Shown: piece by piece, positions 39,556 through 48,362 of the stretch
Layout: the number at the start of each line of letters is the position of its first letter
How positions within the stretch are numbered: position 1 is the first letter of the stretch
NCBI GenBank assembly: GCA_027032075.1
Contig: JALVOC010000238.1
Span: 1 to 59,536 of the forward strand
DNA length: 59,536 bases
DNA from: Chromatiales bacterium
GTDB taxonomy: Bacteria > Pseudomonadota > Gammaproteobacteria > UBA6429 > Thiohalophilaceae
Reading direction: 5' to 3'
Notes under the pieces: model-generated
What the model was told of the DNA's origin: nothing
Seen by the model: only the letters and a program-made list of their open reading frames with translations
The model's database searches: none
Translations under genes and position numbers: made by a program

Positions 39556-40553
39556 TTTCCTTTATAGCCACTTAACTGATCGTATATTGCCAGCTCCATC
39601 TTCGCCACTTTGCGTAACTGTGCGGCAATATCGGAAAAGTCCTGATCGCCCCGTTGTTTGCTCATGCGCGCGGCCAACACGGCAAACTCACGCCATTCGT
39701 CGCCCACGCGGGTCATCTCAATGGCTGCCTCCGAAAGCGTTCTGCAATTCAGTTTCTCCCCCGCTTCCTGCAGGAAAGCGGCATACATAAAACGGAAACC
39801 TGCACCACCGGTTCCGATCTCTTCCTGCATGCGCACAATATGACCGAGAAACAGGCGCGCATAACGCTGATCGGCTTTTTTCAGTTTTTCAATCTGCCGG
39901 GCAATCATTTTCATACCATGAATACCGGCGAGCGGAATGGGATTCCAGCGACCGTTCATTCTACAGGTGAAGCGGATTGCCTTTGGTATGAGGGTTTCGA
40001 AATCAATGGTAGCGGGTATTTTTTCCGGATAATACATCATCCCTTTCGGCGCCAGCGCTCCTCTGCTGAAACGTGCCTGTTTCAGACTCTCGGCATCTGT
40101 CTTCACCAGATGCGAAAAAACCGGATCGCTGATTTTATATTCATTTTCCTCCTTGCCATAAACCAGCAGATTATGCGCATTAAAGTGAAAACGCATATCC
40201 CGGGGAAAATAGGGCAGAAAAAAGACAGAGGTCTGCAATCCCACCACCTTGTTCTGCGCCAGCTTGTCGTCCAGTGCCTTCATCCCTTCGCTTTCACTGC
40301 GAAAAGTATGAAAACGGATTTTCATCCCTTTAATCCGCCAGGACAAAAACTTGATGATCATGCGTGGCGGCATACGGTATGCCATTAGCGGCAAACCGTT
40401 GATTTTAACCATTTTCAAATAGGCGAAGGTCAGACCGCTGGCCAGGCCGAATGCCATCGGCTCGGAAATATCCAGGCCATGGTGGCGCAGCAAATTGGAA
40501 ATAACGCCGGTTTCACAGTGCGCCGCCTGGTGATGTGTAAATGGTTTATGCAT
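39552..40553 (-). CDS. BtrH N-terminal/DUF4872-like protein of the resorcinol locus
   Basis: 333 residues. It begins HHQAAHCETGVISNLLRHHG, the Cys- and His-containing start of the BtrH N-terminal family (BtrH is the acyltransferase that moves an acyl group from a carrier protein in butirosin synthesis), and continues with MRFHFNAHNLLVYGKEENEY and SDPVFSHLVKTDAESLKQAR, as in BtrH-DUF4872 proteins. An acyl-transfer role from the ACP encoded in the same operon is an inference. It overlaps the preceding gene by 8 bases. Confidence 0.75.
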   Translation of the reverse strand: MHKPFTHHQAAHCETGVISNLLRHHGLDISEPMAFGLASGLTFAYLKMVKINGLPLMAYRMPPRMIIKFLSWRIKGMKIRFHTFRSESEGMKALDDKLAQNKVVGLQTSVFFLPYFPRDMRFHFNAHNLLVYGKEENEYKISDPVFSHLVKTDAESLKQARFSRGALAPKGMMYYPEKIPATIDFETLIPKAIRFTCRMNGRWNPIPLAGIHGMKMIARQIEKLKKADQRYARLFLGHIVRMQEEIGTGGAGFRFMYAAFLQEAGEKLNCRTLSEAAIEMTRVGDEWREFAVLAARMSKQRGDQDFSDIAAQLRKVAKMELAIYDQLSGYKGN

Positions 40554-40947
40554 CGGGCAGTTTCGTCAGAGTTGCTACATCGATTCCCAAAACCTTCGCA
40601 TACAATTCCAACTGCTTTGGTTTGAGCCTGGCGAAATATTTTGGCTTGAAATGTTTTTTGACCTGCCACTGGAACCGTCCTACTGCCTGCGCCAGCATGG
40701 GCAGATCCATACGCTGGGCATACATGTAATATTCCAGTGGAGAAGTCTCACCGGCAGATGCGCGCTGAAGCGCATCCTCCGCCAGCCGCGCGATTTCCTC
40801 CAGTGCCAGTTCCAGCACCGTGGATTCCGCTTCCCAGCCCGCAGTCTGGGCGATCTCCAGCTTGCCTTCCTGGTTGACTGCATAGACCGCCTTTGTCTCG
40901 CCTTCGTAGATGCGATGCGGTTGTTGTGGCACATCCTCTTTTTTCAT
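40546..40947 (-). CDS. Unknown soluble protein of the resorcinol locus
   Basis: 133 residues, charged, no signal peptide or membrane segment. Begins MKKEDVPQQPHRIYEGETKA; the middle is helical (ELALEEIARLAEDALQRAS), followed by PLEYYMYAQRMDLPMLAQAV and WQVKKHFKPKYFARL. I do not recognise the family. Its start overlaps the ketosynthase stop (ATGA) and its end overlaps the BtrH-like gene, so it is made in step with both. A helical accessory or scaffolding role is only a guess. Confidence 0.8.
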   Translation of the reverse strand: MKKEDVPQQPHRIYEGETKAVYAVNQEGKLEIAQTAGWEAESTVLELALEEIARLAEDALQRASAGETSPLEYYMYAQRMDLPMLAQAVGRFQWQVKKHFKPKYFARLKPKQLELYAKVLGIDVATLTKLPDA

Positions 40948-42101
40948 ACGGCTGTCAATAATATGAACGCGCTGGAGAAGCGCCCGCTTTCCGGGACGAA
41001 ACAGAGCAACTTTTCACCGGACTGCACCCTGCCCGATTTCAGCAATTCATCCAGCATAATATAAATCGAGGCCGAACCTGTGTTTCCTTTGGTACTTAAA
41101 TTAGTAAACCATTTTTCCTGCGGTATCTCAAAACCCATCTCGAGCAAAGCATCATACACCTTGTCATAAAAATACATGGAGGAGATGTGCGGTAAAAAAT
41201 AGTCTATTTCCCCGGCCTCCAGTCCCTTTTTCTCAATCACCTTCTTCAGCGTCTGGGTAAAGGTAATCGGTACGACATTCTCGTTGAGCAACTTGACATC
41301 CTGTTTAATGGAAAGTACCGAGCGTTGTAAAATTTCATGTCCCGCATGGAGATTCCAGCCTATCAGCCTGCCGTTCGGGTCTTTTTCCGCTCCTGCATAC
41401 ATGCAGGTTTCCAGTTCGTTGGCATAGGACAGGATTTCCACCCATTCAATTTTCAGCACGGGCTGCTCCGCCCGTGCAATCGGTTCGGGCTCCAGTAAAA
41501 AAGCCCCTGCCCCATCTGATAATAACCAGCGCAAAAAATCCTTTTCAAATGCGATTTCCGGCTTTTTGCGCAAGGCTTCCACCTTGTGCCGGGATTCCCC
41601 TTCAAAATTGCTGGCACGCAACAACAACGATGCCGTTTCCGAGCCGGTGGTAACCACCGTGCGGTGTTCCCCGCTCTTAACCGCCATATAGGCGTATTTA
41701 AGGGCGGTCACACCGCTTAAACAAATACCCGAGGTTGCAATCACCTCACAGGGTGGAATCTTTAACTCACCATGGACCATCACCGCGTGATTGGGGGCAA
41801 TCTGATCAGGCATGGTCGTACCCGTAACCAGGCAATCTATACTTTCCCTTTCCTTCTCTTGCGGAAACAGGTTTCTGACCGCTTCCGCCGTCAATTGCGC
41901 ATTATTGTAGACAGGCTTGCCCGTTTCGGGATCGAGCACATAGTATCGCTGATTGATCCCGTTCCTCCTTAAAATCATGCGTTTTGCGCGTGAAGGCTTA
42001 CCGCCGACCATGCCGAGAACGTTCTCAATCTCATCATTGCCAACCGGTTGGTTGGGCAAACAAACAGCGGTTTTTGTGATATATGCCTCTAATTCTGACA
42101 C
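40944..42101 (-). CDS. DarB-like ketosynthase (KAS III family)
   Basis: 385 residues from a GTG. FabH-type thiolase fold with an intact catalytic triad: C127 in IATSGICLSGVTALKYA, H305 in YFLPHISSMYF, and N340 in LSTKGNTGSASIYIML. KAS III enzymes of this branch couple two acyl chains rather than prime fatty acid synthesis; DarB joins two beta-keto or enone thioesters to make the dialkylresorcinol ring skeleton. The DarA-like gene upstream overlaps by 13 bases, which supports this assignment over housekeeping FabH. Confidence 0.82.
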   Translation of the reverse strand: MSELEAYITKTAVCLPNQPVGNDEIENVLGMVGGKPSRAKRMILRRNGINQRYYVLDPETGKPVYNNAQLTAEAVRNLFPQEKERESIDCLVTGTTMPDQIAPNHAVMVHGELKIPPCEVIATSGICLSGVTALKYAYMAVKSGEHRTVVTTGSETASLLLRASNFEGESRHKVEALRKKPEIAFEKDFLRWLLSDGAGAFLLEPEPIARAEQPVLKIEWVEILSYANELETCMYAGAEKDPNGRLIGWNLHAGHEILQRSVLSIKQDVKLLNENVVPITFTQTLKKVIEKKGLEAGEIDYFLPHISSMYFYDKVYDALLEMGFEIPQEKWFTNLSTKGNTGSASIYIMLDELLKSGRVQSGEKLLCFVPESGRFSSAFILLTAV

Positions 42102-43057
42102 TGAAATTCATCCATTCTTTCTTCGCCCGAACCTGAAGGAAGTTCGTAATACTCTTTCATCGCTTGATGTTTTTCTCTGAAGCGAGAAGCCAGTAAACGC
42201 TTGATTGCCATATTCACCGGAACCACCGTGATAATCAACACAAGCAAAAACACCACATAAATCAACAACACCGGCTTTCGTTTGGGATCACCAGGTGCAC
42301 CAAACATACGTATCAGTCTACCCCAAATGCGAAAACTGCGATATCCCGTTTTTTCCGATTTGATCAGCCCAACATCGGCCGTCACCGCCCGCAGGCCGCT
42401 CAACATTGGCAGTCCGGTCTTTTCCTTGTCGGCCGCAAGGCCTTCCCGCATCGCCAGGCCAAAGCGGCTAGCCTCGGCGATCTGTTCATCCGCGATACCG
42501 GCCGGTGGAAACCACCAGAATGCATCCTTTTTCCCCGTCAGCAACCACCTGGGCGTGGTCACGAAACTGGCCAAATTCGATCCCTGATCCACCAGCACCA
42601 CGTTGTCAACCAGTTTTGCCCCGCATGCGGCCAACAGTTGTTTAACGGTCTCCTGCGCCATGGCCCACATATTGCGGCAGCCGATCAAGGTAACCACGGG
42701 GGTGTCGCGCAACACTTTTTCCGCGATTTCGCTCTTCAGGAAAGCAGTCACCGGCAGTGATGGCGCCAGAAACCACACCTGATAGGCCAGGAGGATTAAA
42801 TCGAATTTCTCATCCTCACGCAGGCCGATATTTTTGAGTTCCGGCGGATCGAGATAGACAGCCTCGGGAAAAACATCGAAAAACGAAAAAAACGACCAGG
42901 GAAAAGGATAGGCATTCTTTGTCTCGAGATTGACGAATTTCACCTCGATTCCGGGCGCTTCACGCAAGGGAGCCACAACAGAGGAAACCAGGCGGGACAG
43001 CTGCCCTGTCTGTGAATAGTGGACAACCAATACTCTCTTTTTATGATCGAGCGGCAT
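42089..43057 (-). CDS. DarA-like flavodoxin-fold protein with C-terminal membrane anchor
   Basis: 322 residues. The N-terminus RVLVVHYSQTGQLSRLVSSV is a flavodoxin-like phosphate loop, with AYPFPWSFFSFFDVFPEA and DLILLAYQVWFLAPSLPVTA typical of proteins annotated as dialkylresorcinol condensing enzyme DarA (cyclase/aromatase partner of DarB). Near the C-terminus, residues about 263-283 form one hydrophobic helix (VLLIYVVFLLVLIITVVPV) followed by basic residues, so the enzyme is probably tethered to the inner membrane. Name is by resemblance; reaction inferred. Confidence 0.7.
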   Translation of the reverse strand: MPLDHKKRVLVVHYSQTGQLSRLVSSVVAPLREAPGIEVKFVNLETKNAYPFPWSFFSFFDVFPEAVYLDPPELKNIGLREDEKFDLILLAYQVWFLAPSLPVTAFLKSEIAEKVLRDTPVVTLIGCRNMWAMAQETVKQLLAACGAKLVDNVVLVDQGSNLASFVTTPRWLLTGKKDAFWWFPPAGIADEQIAEASRFGLAMREGLAADKEKTGLPMLSGLRAVTADVGLIKSEKTGYRSFRIWGRLIRMFGAPGDPKRKPVLLIYVVFLLVLIITVVPVNMAIKRLLASRFREKHQAMKEYYELPSGSGEERMDEFQCQN

Positions 43058-43108
43058 ATGAAAAACTCAAAGCCTTTAGATTTGATTTCCAATCATTCGT
43101 CATAGCGT

Positions 43109-43369
43109 TCACGATGCGCTGTTTTTTGCCACATGTTCACTCAGCGCACGCAAGGATGAAAATATATGTTTGTTTTTCTTGTCATCCGAGCGCAAACGAA
43201 AACCATACTTGTTGCTAATCCCCACTGCCAGCTCCAGCGCGTCAATGGAATCCAGCCCAAGACCGTCATTAAACAATGGCGCTGTCGGATCGATATCTTC
43301 TGGCTCAATGTCCAGATTCAGGGATTCAATGATCAACTCTGCTATTTCTTTTTCCAGAGATTCCGGCAT
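43109..43369 (-). CDS. Acyl carrier protein (DarC-like)
   Basis: 86 residues from the ATG with AGGTG at proper spacing; a GTG three codons upstream is possible. The phosphopantetheine-attachment motif is GLGLDSIDALELAV, with serine 41. Acidic helices before and after it (EKEIAELIIESLNLD, SSLRALSEHVAK) fit an ACP. It is encoded between the methyltransferase and DarA-like genes and probably carries the acyl chains used by the ketosynthase. It is not the fatty-acid acpP, which has a different neighbourhood. Confidence 0.92.
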   Translation of the reverse strand: MPESLEKEIAELIIESLNLDIEPEDIDPTAPLFNDGLGLDSIDALELAVGISNKYGFRLRSDDKKNKHIFSSLRALSEHVAKNSAS

Positions 43370-43449
43370 CGGTTGCACCTCAAATGATTTTCCTGTTTAT
43401 CATAATTAATTTGTCGGGGGTTTTCCCTGCGGGCAGTCGAAACGGTTCT

Positions 43450-44529
43450 TCAATCTTTCTTCTTGCATGCAAACAGGGTATGACAAACACCAAGGTTGTC
43501 ATAACTTTCACTTACCGTCAGGCCTGCTGCCTCGACACACTTGACCAATTCTTTTGAATGGTACATTTTGGAATTACCACTCGCGATGGCTGTAAAATAA
43601 AGCGAGGTATTGATCAGCGAATAGGAGGCCGCCTCATGCTGTTGCCGATCCCAGCAGGTTTCCAGAATATAAACAGTTGCCGACTCATCCATTCCTGCAG
43701 CAATACGTTTCAGGATGCTGATGATTTCGTTCTTGCCGAAACAGGAAAGAAACTGGCTTAGCCAATAAACATCCATCCCCGGAGGAAACTGGCTTTTTTC
43801 ATCGAGCAGATCCATTGCCAAGGAATCTACACGCTCACTCAAACCGGCCTCTTCGACATTCCTTATCGCGTTTTGCAACTGGTCGTGCAGATCGATCATG
43901 GTGATATGAACATCGGGATTGTATTGCGCCGCAAGAATCGTAAACTTCCCGATATTGGTTCCAATATCAAGCATCGTCCTTGGCTTGTTTTTAAAGATAA
44001 TCGGTAATGCGGCGGGATAAGCGGAATCGGAATAATAATGATCGAAGGCATACCAGCTTGATTTGTTCGGCTCGGGCAAATGCGGCAATACCTGGTAGAG
44101 GGTATCCCATTGTTCGCCAAACACCTTCAGACCAGCCGGCTTCCCCTCCTTGATGGCCTCGTCCAGATAGTACATCCCCTGATAACAGATATAATGGTTG
44201 TAATCCATGTTCACGCGCGTCATTTTATCATGCAGCAGATAATAACCGACCTTGCTTAACACAAATGTTTCAGCATCTTTCAGTTCCACGACCCCGCAAC
44301 TCAGACCACTTTCAAGCAAGGTCTCGACACCGTAAAGACTGAGATTCAATTTTTTTGCGATATTTTCCGCCGTCATGCCACTATCGTTGTTCTCTTCCAG
44401 TTGTTGCAGGATCCCCAGATCACGCATGGTGCGCACAGCCTGAAAAACCAGCGGCGCATAGGCGATTTTTTGCGCTTCGGTTATGGCTTCGTAAGCAGTA
44501 AGTTTTTTTTGCTTGAAAAGTTTATTCAT
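43450..44529 (-). CDS. SAM-dependent O-methyltransferase of the resorcinol locus
   Basis: 359 residues. An N-terminal winged-helix dimerisation domain (about 20-100: YEAITEAQKIAYAPLVFQAV, GMTAENIAKKLNLSLYGVE) is followed by a class I Rossmann domain with motif I MLDIGTNIGKFTILAA (188-196 core) and LSQFLSCFGKNEIISILKRI. This is the layout of plant-like O-methyltransferases acting on phenols and polyketides. It is the first gene of the minus-strand operon, 80 bases upstream of the ACP gene. Methylation of a resorcinol hydroxyl is a reasonable inference. Confidence 0.85.
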   Translation of the reverse strand: MNKLFKQKKLTAYEAITEAQKIAYAPLVFQAVRTMRDLGILQQLEENNDSGMTAENIAKKLNLSLYGVETLLESGLSCGVVELKDAETFVLSKVGYYLLHDKMTRVNMDYNHYICYQGMYYLDEAIKEGKPAGLKVFGEQWDTLYQVLPHLPEPNKSSWYAFDHYYSDSAYPAALPIIFKNKPRTMLDIGTNIGKFTILAAQYNPDVHITMIDLHDQLQNAIRNVEEAGLSERVDSLAMDLLDEKSQFPPGMDVYWLSQFLSCFGKNEIISILKRIAAGMDESATVYILETCWDRQQHEAASYSLINTSLYFTAIASGNSKMYHSKELVKCVEAAGLTVSESYDNLGVCHTLFACKKKD

Positions 44530-44617
44530 TATGTTACATCTTTGTCCAAAATCTTCGGTACTACGACGAAATGAGTATCCCGGTTACCGCTTGTTTCCGC
44601 TGGCAATAGCCCGCAAA

Positions 44618-44643
44618 GCCTGAGAGGACTCAGGCATTTTTTT
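44618..44643 (+). terminator. Rho-independent terminator with no plus-strand gene before it
   Basis: GCCTGAG (44618-44624), loop AGGA and CTCAGGC (44629-44635) form a perfect 7-bp stem followed by ATTTTTTT. No plus-strand gene ends here; the upstream plus-strand DNA is the leader and start of the opposite-strand methyltransferase gene. It could end a small or antisense RNA. Confidence 0.6.
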
Positions 44644-44712
44644 CAATTTGAAAGGTAATTCAAACCGTGCTGTCAACAGAATAACTGCGCCCTGCAAAAG
44701 GGTTTGGCAGAA

Positions 44713-44740
44713 TTGCAATACATATTAGTATCATTATAAT
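44713..44740 (+). promoter_or_regulatory. Probable promoter of the glycosyltransferase gene
   Basis: TTGCAA (44713-44718), 16 bases, then a perfect TATAAT (44735-44740). A dyad just downstream, ATATTCCGAATAT (44750-44762), nested in CTGTAT...ATACAG (44746-44769), would overlap the transcription start and is a possible operator. The leader to the ATG at 44884 is about 135 bases. Confidence 0.5.
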
Positions 44741-44883
44741 TAAATCTGTATATTCCGAATATCATACAGGAAAATCCAAGGGCAAGGGGGGTTCCCGAGT
44801 ATCCAGATTATCGGGTCATTCAATAAAATGCAATTTCCTGTACCCTCCTGACTTACCTGGAGCACCGCTTCATTACACCGCAA

Positions 44884-46278
44884 ATGAGCATAGCCGTCGT
44901 CATCCCCGCCTATAATGAGCGGAAAATGATCCGCAAGGTTGTTTCCGAAACATTGGAATTCTGTGACAACCTTTATGTCGTGGATGATGGTTCTGTAGAC
45001 GACACCGCGGCGCAAATCAGCGATTTACCGGTCAATCTCCTGCAAAACGACAAAAACCGGGGCAAGGCGGCAAGCCTCTGGCGGGGCATCCAGGCCGCCC
45101 TGGCAGATGGCGCAGAGGCGGTAATCACCCTGGATGCCGATGGCCAGCACCTTCCTGCCGATATTCCGCGTTTTATCCAGGCAGGCCAGGAGTATCCGGA
45201 CACCATCATCATCGGTTCACGCCTGGCGGACAAGGCAGCCTTCCCGGCAAAACGCTATTACGCCAACCAGGTGGCGAATTTCTGGATCTCATGGGCGGCC
45301 GGGTATCCCATCTCGGACAGTCAGTCCGGGTTCCGCCTCTATCCGGCAACCCTGCTGAAAAAACTTTCGATGAATACGGAAAAAGACCGCAGCTTTGTTT
45401 TTGAGAGCGAAATCCTCATCAAGGCGGCGCGCCTGGGCATCCGCAGCCAGCCGATACCGATCAAGGCGATTTATGAGGCGGATGCCCGGCCCAGTCATTT
45501 CCGGTCGGTGCGCGACATCGTGCGCATCACCCAGATGGTAGCCTGGAAACTGATCTCCCGCGGGTTTTACCCCGCCGGACTCTTCAATGTTCTGCTCGGC
45601 ACGCGGTTTTCCCGCTTCTCCAAGGGGATCATCGGTAATGACGGAGTGGCCATGTTGCTGCTCTCGACACTGACGATACCCACCAGCGGCGGCATCACTC
45701 TCTTGTGGGTGTTCTTCAAAGTGCTCCAGACCGCCATCCGCTCTCCCGCGGAGGTTCATGATCCCTCCTGGCTGATCGTACTTGGCATGCGGCTTCACTA
45801 TGGTTCCCTGCCATCCGACTATCAACGCCGCCTGCAGCGGGCGCAGGCGATCATGCGCGACAATCCATCCGTACAACTGCTGATCCTCGGTGGCAAAACC
45901 GGTGGCAATGACACCAGTGAGGCCGAGATGGGTCAATTTTATTTGACCAACCAGGGGATTGCCAAAGAGAGGATAAAAATAGAAGACCGTTCCCTGCATA
46001 CCCTGGAGAACCTGAAGGCCGCACGCGATATGCTGTCGGAAGCGGATGCCAAAGGCGTGGTGCTGATCACCAACCGCTACCATCTGGCGCGCAGTGAGGC
46101 GATGGCAAAAGGCTTTGCGGTTCAACCTGTCCTGTGTGCGGCCGAGTCCCGCTTTTCGCCCGGGTTTCACAACCTGTTATGTATTCTGAAAGAGGCATTC
46201 CTGTTGCACTGGTATTACACCGGCAGCCTCTACGCCCGCCTGAGCGGAAATCAAAAAATGCTTGATCGCATCAGCTGA
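44884..46278 (+). CDS. Glycosyltransferase family 2 fused to a YdcF/DUF218 domain
   Basis: 464 residues. Residues 1-230 are a GT2 of the dolichyl-phosphate-mannosyltransferase kind: VVIPAYNERKMI, YVVDDGSVDDT, NRGKAASLWRGIQ, LDADGQ (84-88, DXD-like metal site) and SDSQSGFRLY. A hydrophobic segment (about 250-282) links to a C-terminal YdcF/ElyC/SanA domain (about 294-455): LIVLGMRLHYG, LILGGKTGGNDTSEAEMG, ERIKIEDRSLHTLENLKAA and VVLITNRYHLARSEAM. No signal peptide. The protein probably adds a sugar to a lipid at the inner membrane. It is divergent from the resorcinol operon. Confidence 0.88.
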   Translation: MSIAVVIPAYNERKMIRKVVSETLEFCDNLYVVDDGSVDDTAAQISDLPVNLLQNDKNRGKAASLWRGIQAALADGAEAVITLDADGQHLPADIPRFIQAGQEYPDTIIIGSRLADKAAFPAKRYYANQVANFWISWAAGYPISDSQSGFRLYPATLLKKLSMNTEKDRSFVFESEILIKAARLGIRSQPIPIKAIYEADARPSHFRSVRDIVRITQMVAWKLISRGFYPAGLFNVLLGTRFSRFSKGIIGNDGVAMLLLSTLTIPTSGGITLLWVFFKVLQTAIRSPAEVHDPSWLIVLGMRLHYGSLPSDYQRRLQRAQAIMRDNPSVQLLILGGKTGGNDTSEAEMGQFYLTNQGIAKERIKIEDRSLHTLENLKAARDMLSEADAKGVVLITNRYHLARSEAMAKGFAVQPVLCAAESRFSPGFHNLLCILKEAFLLHWYYTGSLYARLSGNQKMLDRIS

Positions 46279-46330
46279 AGCGACAGCAAGCGGCAAGGAA
46301 AGAAACCAGCGGAAAGTTTACAGAAGAAAA

Positions 46331-46407
<77 letters not shown>

Positions 46408-46581
46408 ATAAACCCTGCAGCCCCGGCTGGGGCAACAAAGGCGGGCATTTTGCGTTCAGAACCCGTCGATGTCAAGCCGTAAAAGCAGCAGGTAAGGAGG
46501 AATATATGGAGAGTACCGCTTGAGTATCAAGGGGTTACGATATACCAGCCCCTCACGACCCTCCTCCCGGTGCCGGCCTGC

Positions 46582-47673
46582 TCAGACGTTGAAACGGAAA
46601 TGCATCACGTCACCATCCTGCACCACGTAATCCTTGCCTTCAAGCCGCAATTTGCCGGCCTCTCTGGCGCCCTGCTCCCCGTGGTAGCGGATGAAATCTT
46701 CGTAGGCGACCACTTCGGCGCGAATGAAGCCCTTTTCGAAATCGGTATGGATCACTCCCGCGGCCTGGGGGGCGGTAGCCCCTACTTTCACCGTCCAGGC
46801 ACGCACTTCCTTCTCCCCGGCGGTAAAGTAGGTCTGCAGGCCGAGCAACTCGTAGCCGGCACGGATCACCCGGTTGAGCCCCGGCTCGTCCAGACCCATC
46901 TCGGCAAGAAATTCGCTGAGATCCTCCTCTTCCAGCTCGACCATTTCCGCCTCCAGCGCGGCGCATACCGGCACCACCGGCGCCGCTTCCGCCTCGGCAT
47001 ACTGACGAACCTGATCCAGAAACGGATTGTTCTCGAAACCGTCCTCGGAAACATTGGCGATGTACATGGTCGGTTTCATCGTCAGCAGAAACAGATCGCG
47101 AACGAGGCTGAGCTGATCTTCATCCAGACCCAGGGTACGCACCGGCGCTCCCTTGTCGAGATGCTCCCGCACCGCTTCGAGCACCGCCAGTTTCGCCCTG
47201 GCCGTTTTGTCACCCGACTTGGCCACCTTGCCGGTTTTGTTGATGGCCTTTTCCACTGACTCCATGTCGGCCAGCGCCAGCTCGGTGTTGATCACTTCGA
47301 TATCACTCAAGGGATCCACCTTGCCGGCAACATGCACCACGTCATCATTTTCAAAACAACGCACCACCTGGGCGATAGCATCGGTTTCGCGGATATTGGC
47401 AAGAAACTGGTTCCCCAGCCCTTCGCCTTTGGAAGCGCCGGAAACCAGGCCGGCAATGTCGACAAATTCCATGGTCGCGGGTAACACCCGCTGCGGTTTG
47501 ACGATCTCCGCCAGCGCATCGAGACGTGGATCGGGCACCGGCACCACGCCGACGTTGGGTTCGATCGTACAAAACGGATAGTTCTCCGCCTGGATCCCCG
47601 CCTTGGTCAATGCGTTGAAAAGAGTGGATTTACCAACATTCGGTAATCCGACAATGCCACATTTGAAACCCAT
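46582..47673 (-). CDS. ychF: Ribosome-binding ATPase YchF (Obg family)
   Basis: 363 residues, the standard length. P-loop [15 protein letters not shown] at the very start, followed by [40 protein letters not shown] (G3 region) and the YchF-specific C-terminal TGS domain ([51 protein letters not shown]). Member of the translation-linked group downstream of pth. Confidence 0.98.
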   Translation of the reverse strand: MGFKCGIVGLPNVGKSTLFNALTKAGIQAENYPFCTIEPNVGVVPVPDPRLDALAEIVKPQRVLPATMEFVDIAGLVSGASKGEGLGNQFLANIRETDAIAQVVRCFENDDVVHVAGKVDPLSDIEVINTELALADMESVEKAINKTGKVAKSGDKTARAKLAVLEAVREHLDKGAPVRTLGLDEDQLSLVRDLFLLTMKPTMYIANVSEDGFENNPFLDQVRQYAEAEAAPVVPVCAALEAEMVELEEEDLSEFLAEMGLDEPGLNRVIRAGYELLGLQTYFTAGEKEVRAWTVKVGATAPQAAGVIHTDFEKGFIRAEVVAYEDFIRYHGEQGAREAGKLRLEGKDYVVQDGDVMHFRFNV

Positions 47674-47751
47674 AAAATTTTGTTCCGCGTTATGAAGGAC
47701 CAGGTTGCGGGCGAGCTGCCAAACACTTTCCCTGCCACTCGCTACCCGTCC

Positions 47752-48330
47752 CTAGCCACTATGTAATTGATTCATCGCTTTTTGCAGATCCCCGCCGACG
47801 ATTTGCGGGAATACCTGCATCACGCGTTCGATTGCCCGCTCGATCTCCAGCCGATCTTCGGTCGATGCTTTTTTCAGCACATGGCTGGTGACCTTCTTTT
47901 TCTCACCGGGATGGCCGATGCCGAGACGCAGCCGCATAAAACCATTGCCACCCATTTTACTGATGATGTCGCGCAGGCCATTGTGGCCGCCATGGCCGCC
48001 GCCCTGCTTCAGGCGTGCAACGCCGGGAGGCAGATCCAGATCATCGTGCGCAACCAGGATATGGGGCAGTTCGATCTTGTAGAAGCGGGACAGGGCCTGG
48101 ACCGACTGGCCACTGTTGTTCATGAAGGTATCCGGTTTGAGCAACCAGATATCATGGCCAGCGGCATGGATACGGGCGACCTCACCAGAGAACTTTTTCT
48201 CTGCGCGAAACACCGCATGATACGCGGAAGCAACCGTATCCAGAAACCAGAAACCGGCGTTGTGGCGCGTGTTTTCATATTCCGGCCCGGGATTCCCCAA
48301 ACCGACAACAAGATCCACTCGCGCTGACAA
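47752..48330 (-). CDS. pth: Peptidyl-tRNA hydrolase
   Basis: 192 residues. Releases peptides from dropped-off peptidyl-tRNA. Motifs: DLVVGLGNPGPEYENTRHNA with catalytic H23, LLKPDTFMNNSGQSV, HILVAHDDLDLPPGVARLKQ, and GHNGLRDIISKMGGNGFMRL. Position between rplY and ychF is the common gammaproteobacterial order. Confidence 0.98.
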   Translation of the reverse strand: MSARVDLVVGLGNPGPEYENTRHNAGFWFLDTVASAYHAVFRAEKKFSGEVARIHAAGHDIWLLKPDTFMNNSGQSVQALSRFYKIELPHILVAHDDLDLPPGVARLKQGGGHGGHNGLRDIISKMGGNGFMRLRLGIGHPGEKKKVTSHVLKKASTEDRLEIERAIERVMQVFPQIVGGDLQKAMNQLHSG

Positions 48331-48362
48331 CGCCGCTTACCTGAGAGAGGACAAGGAAAGGA

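Noticed and set aside
44560-44645. c-di-GMP riboswitch-like strings (GCAAAGCC, GGTTACCG) near the orphan terminator
   Set aside because: The elements are in the wrong order and the P2 stem of GEMM-I is missing; the hairpin with T-run is explained as a terminator.
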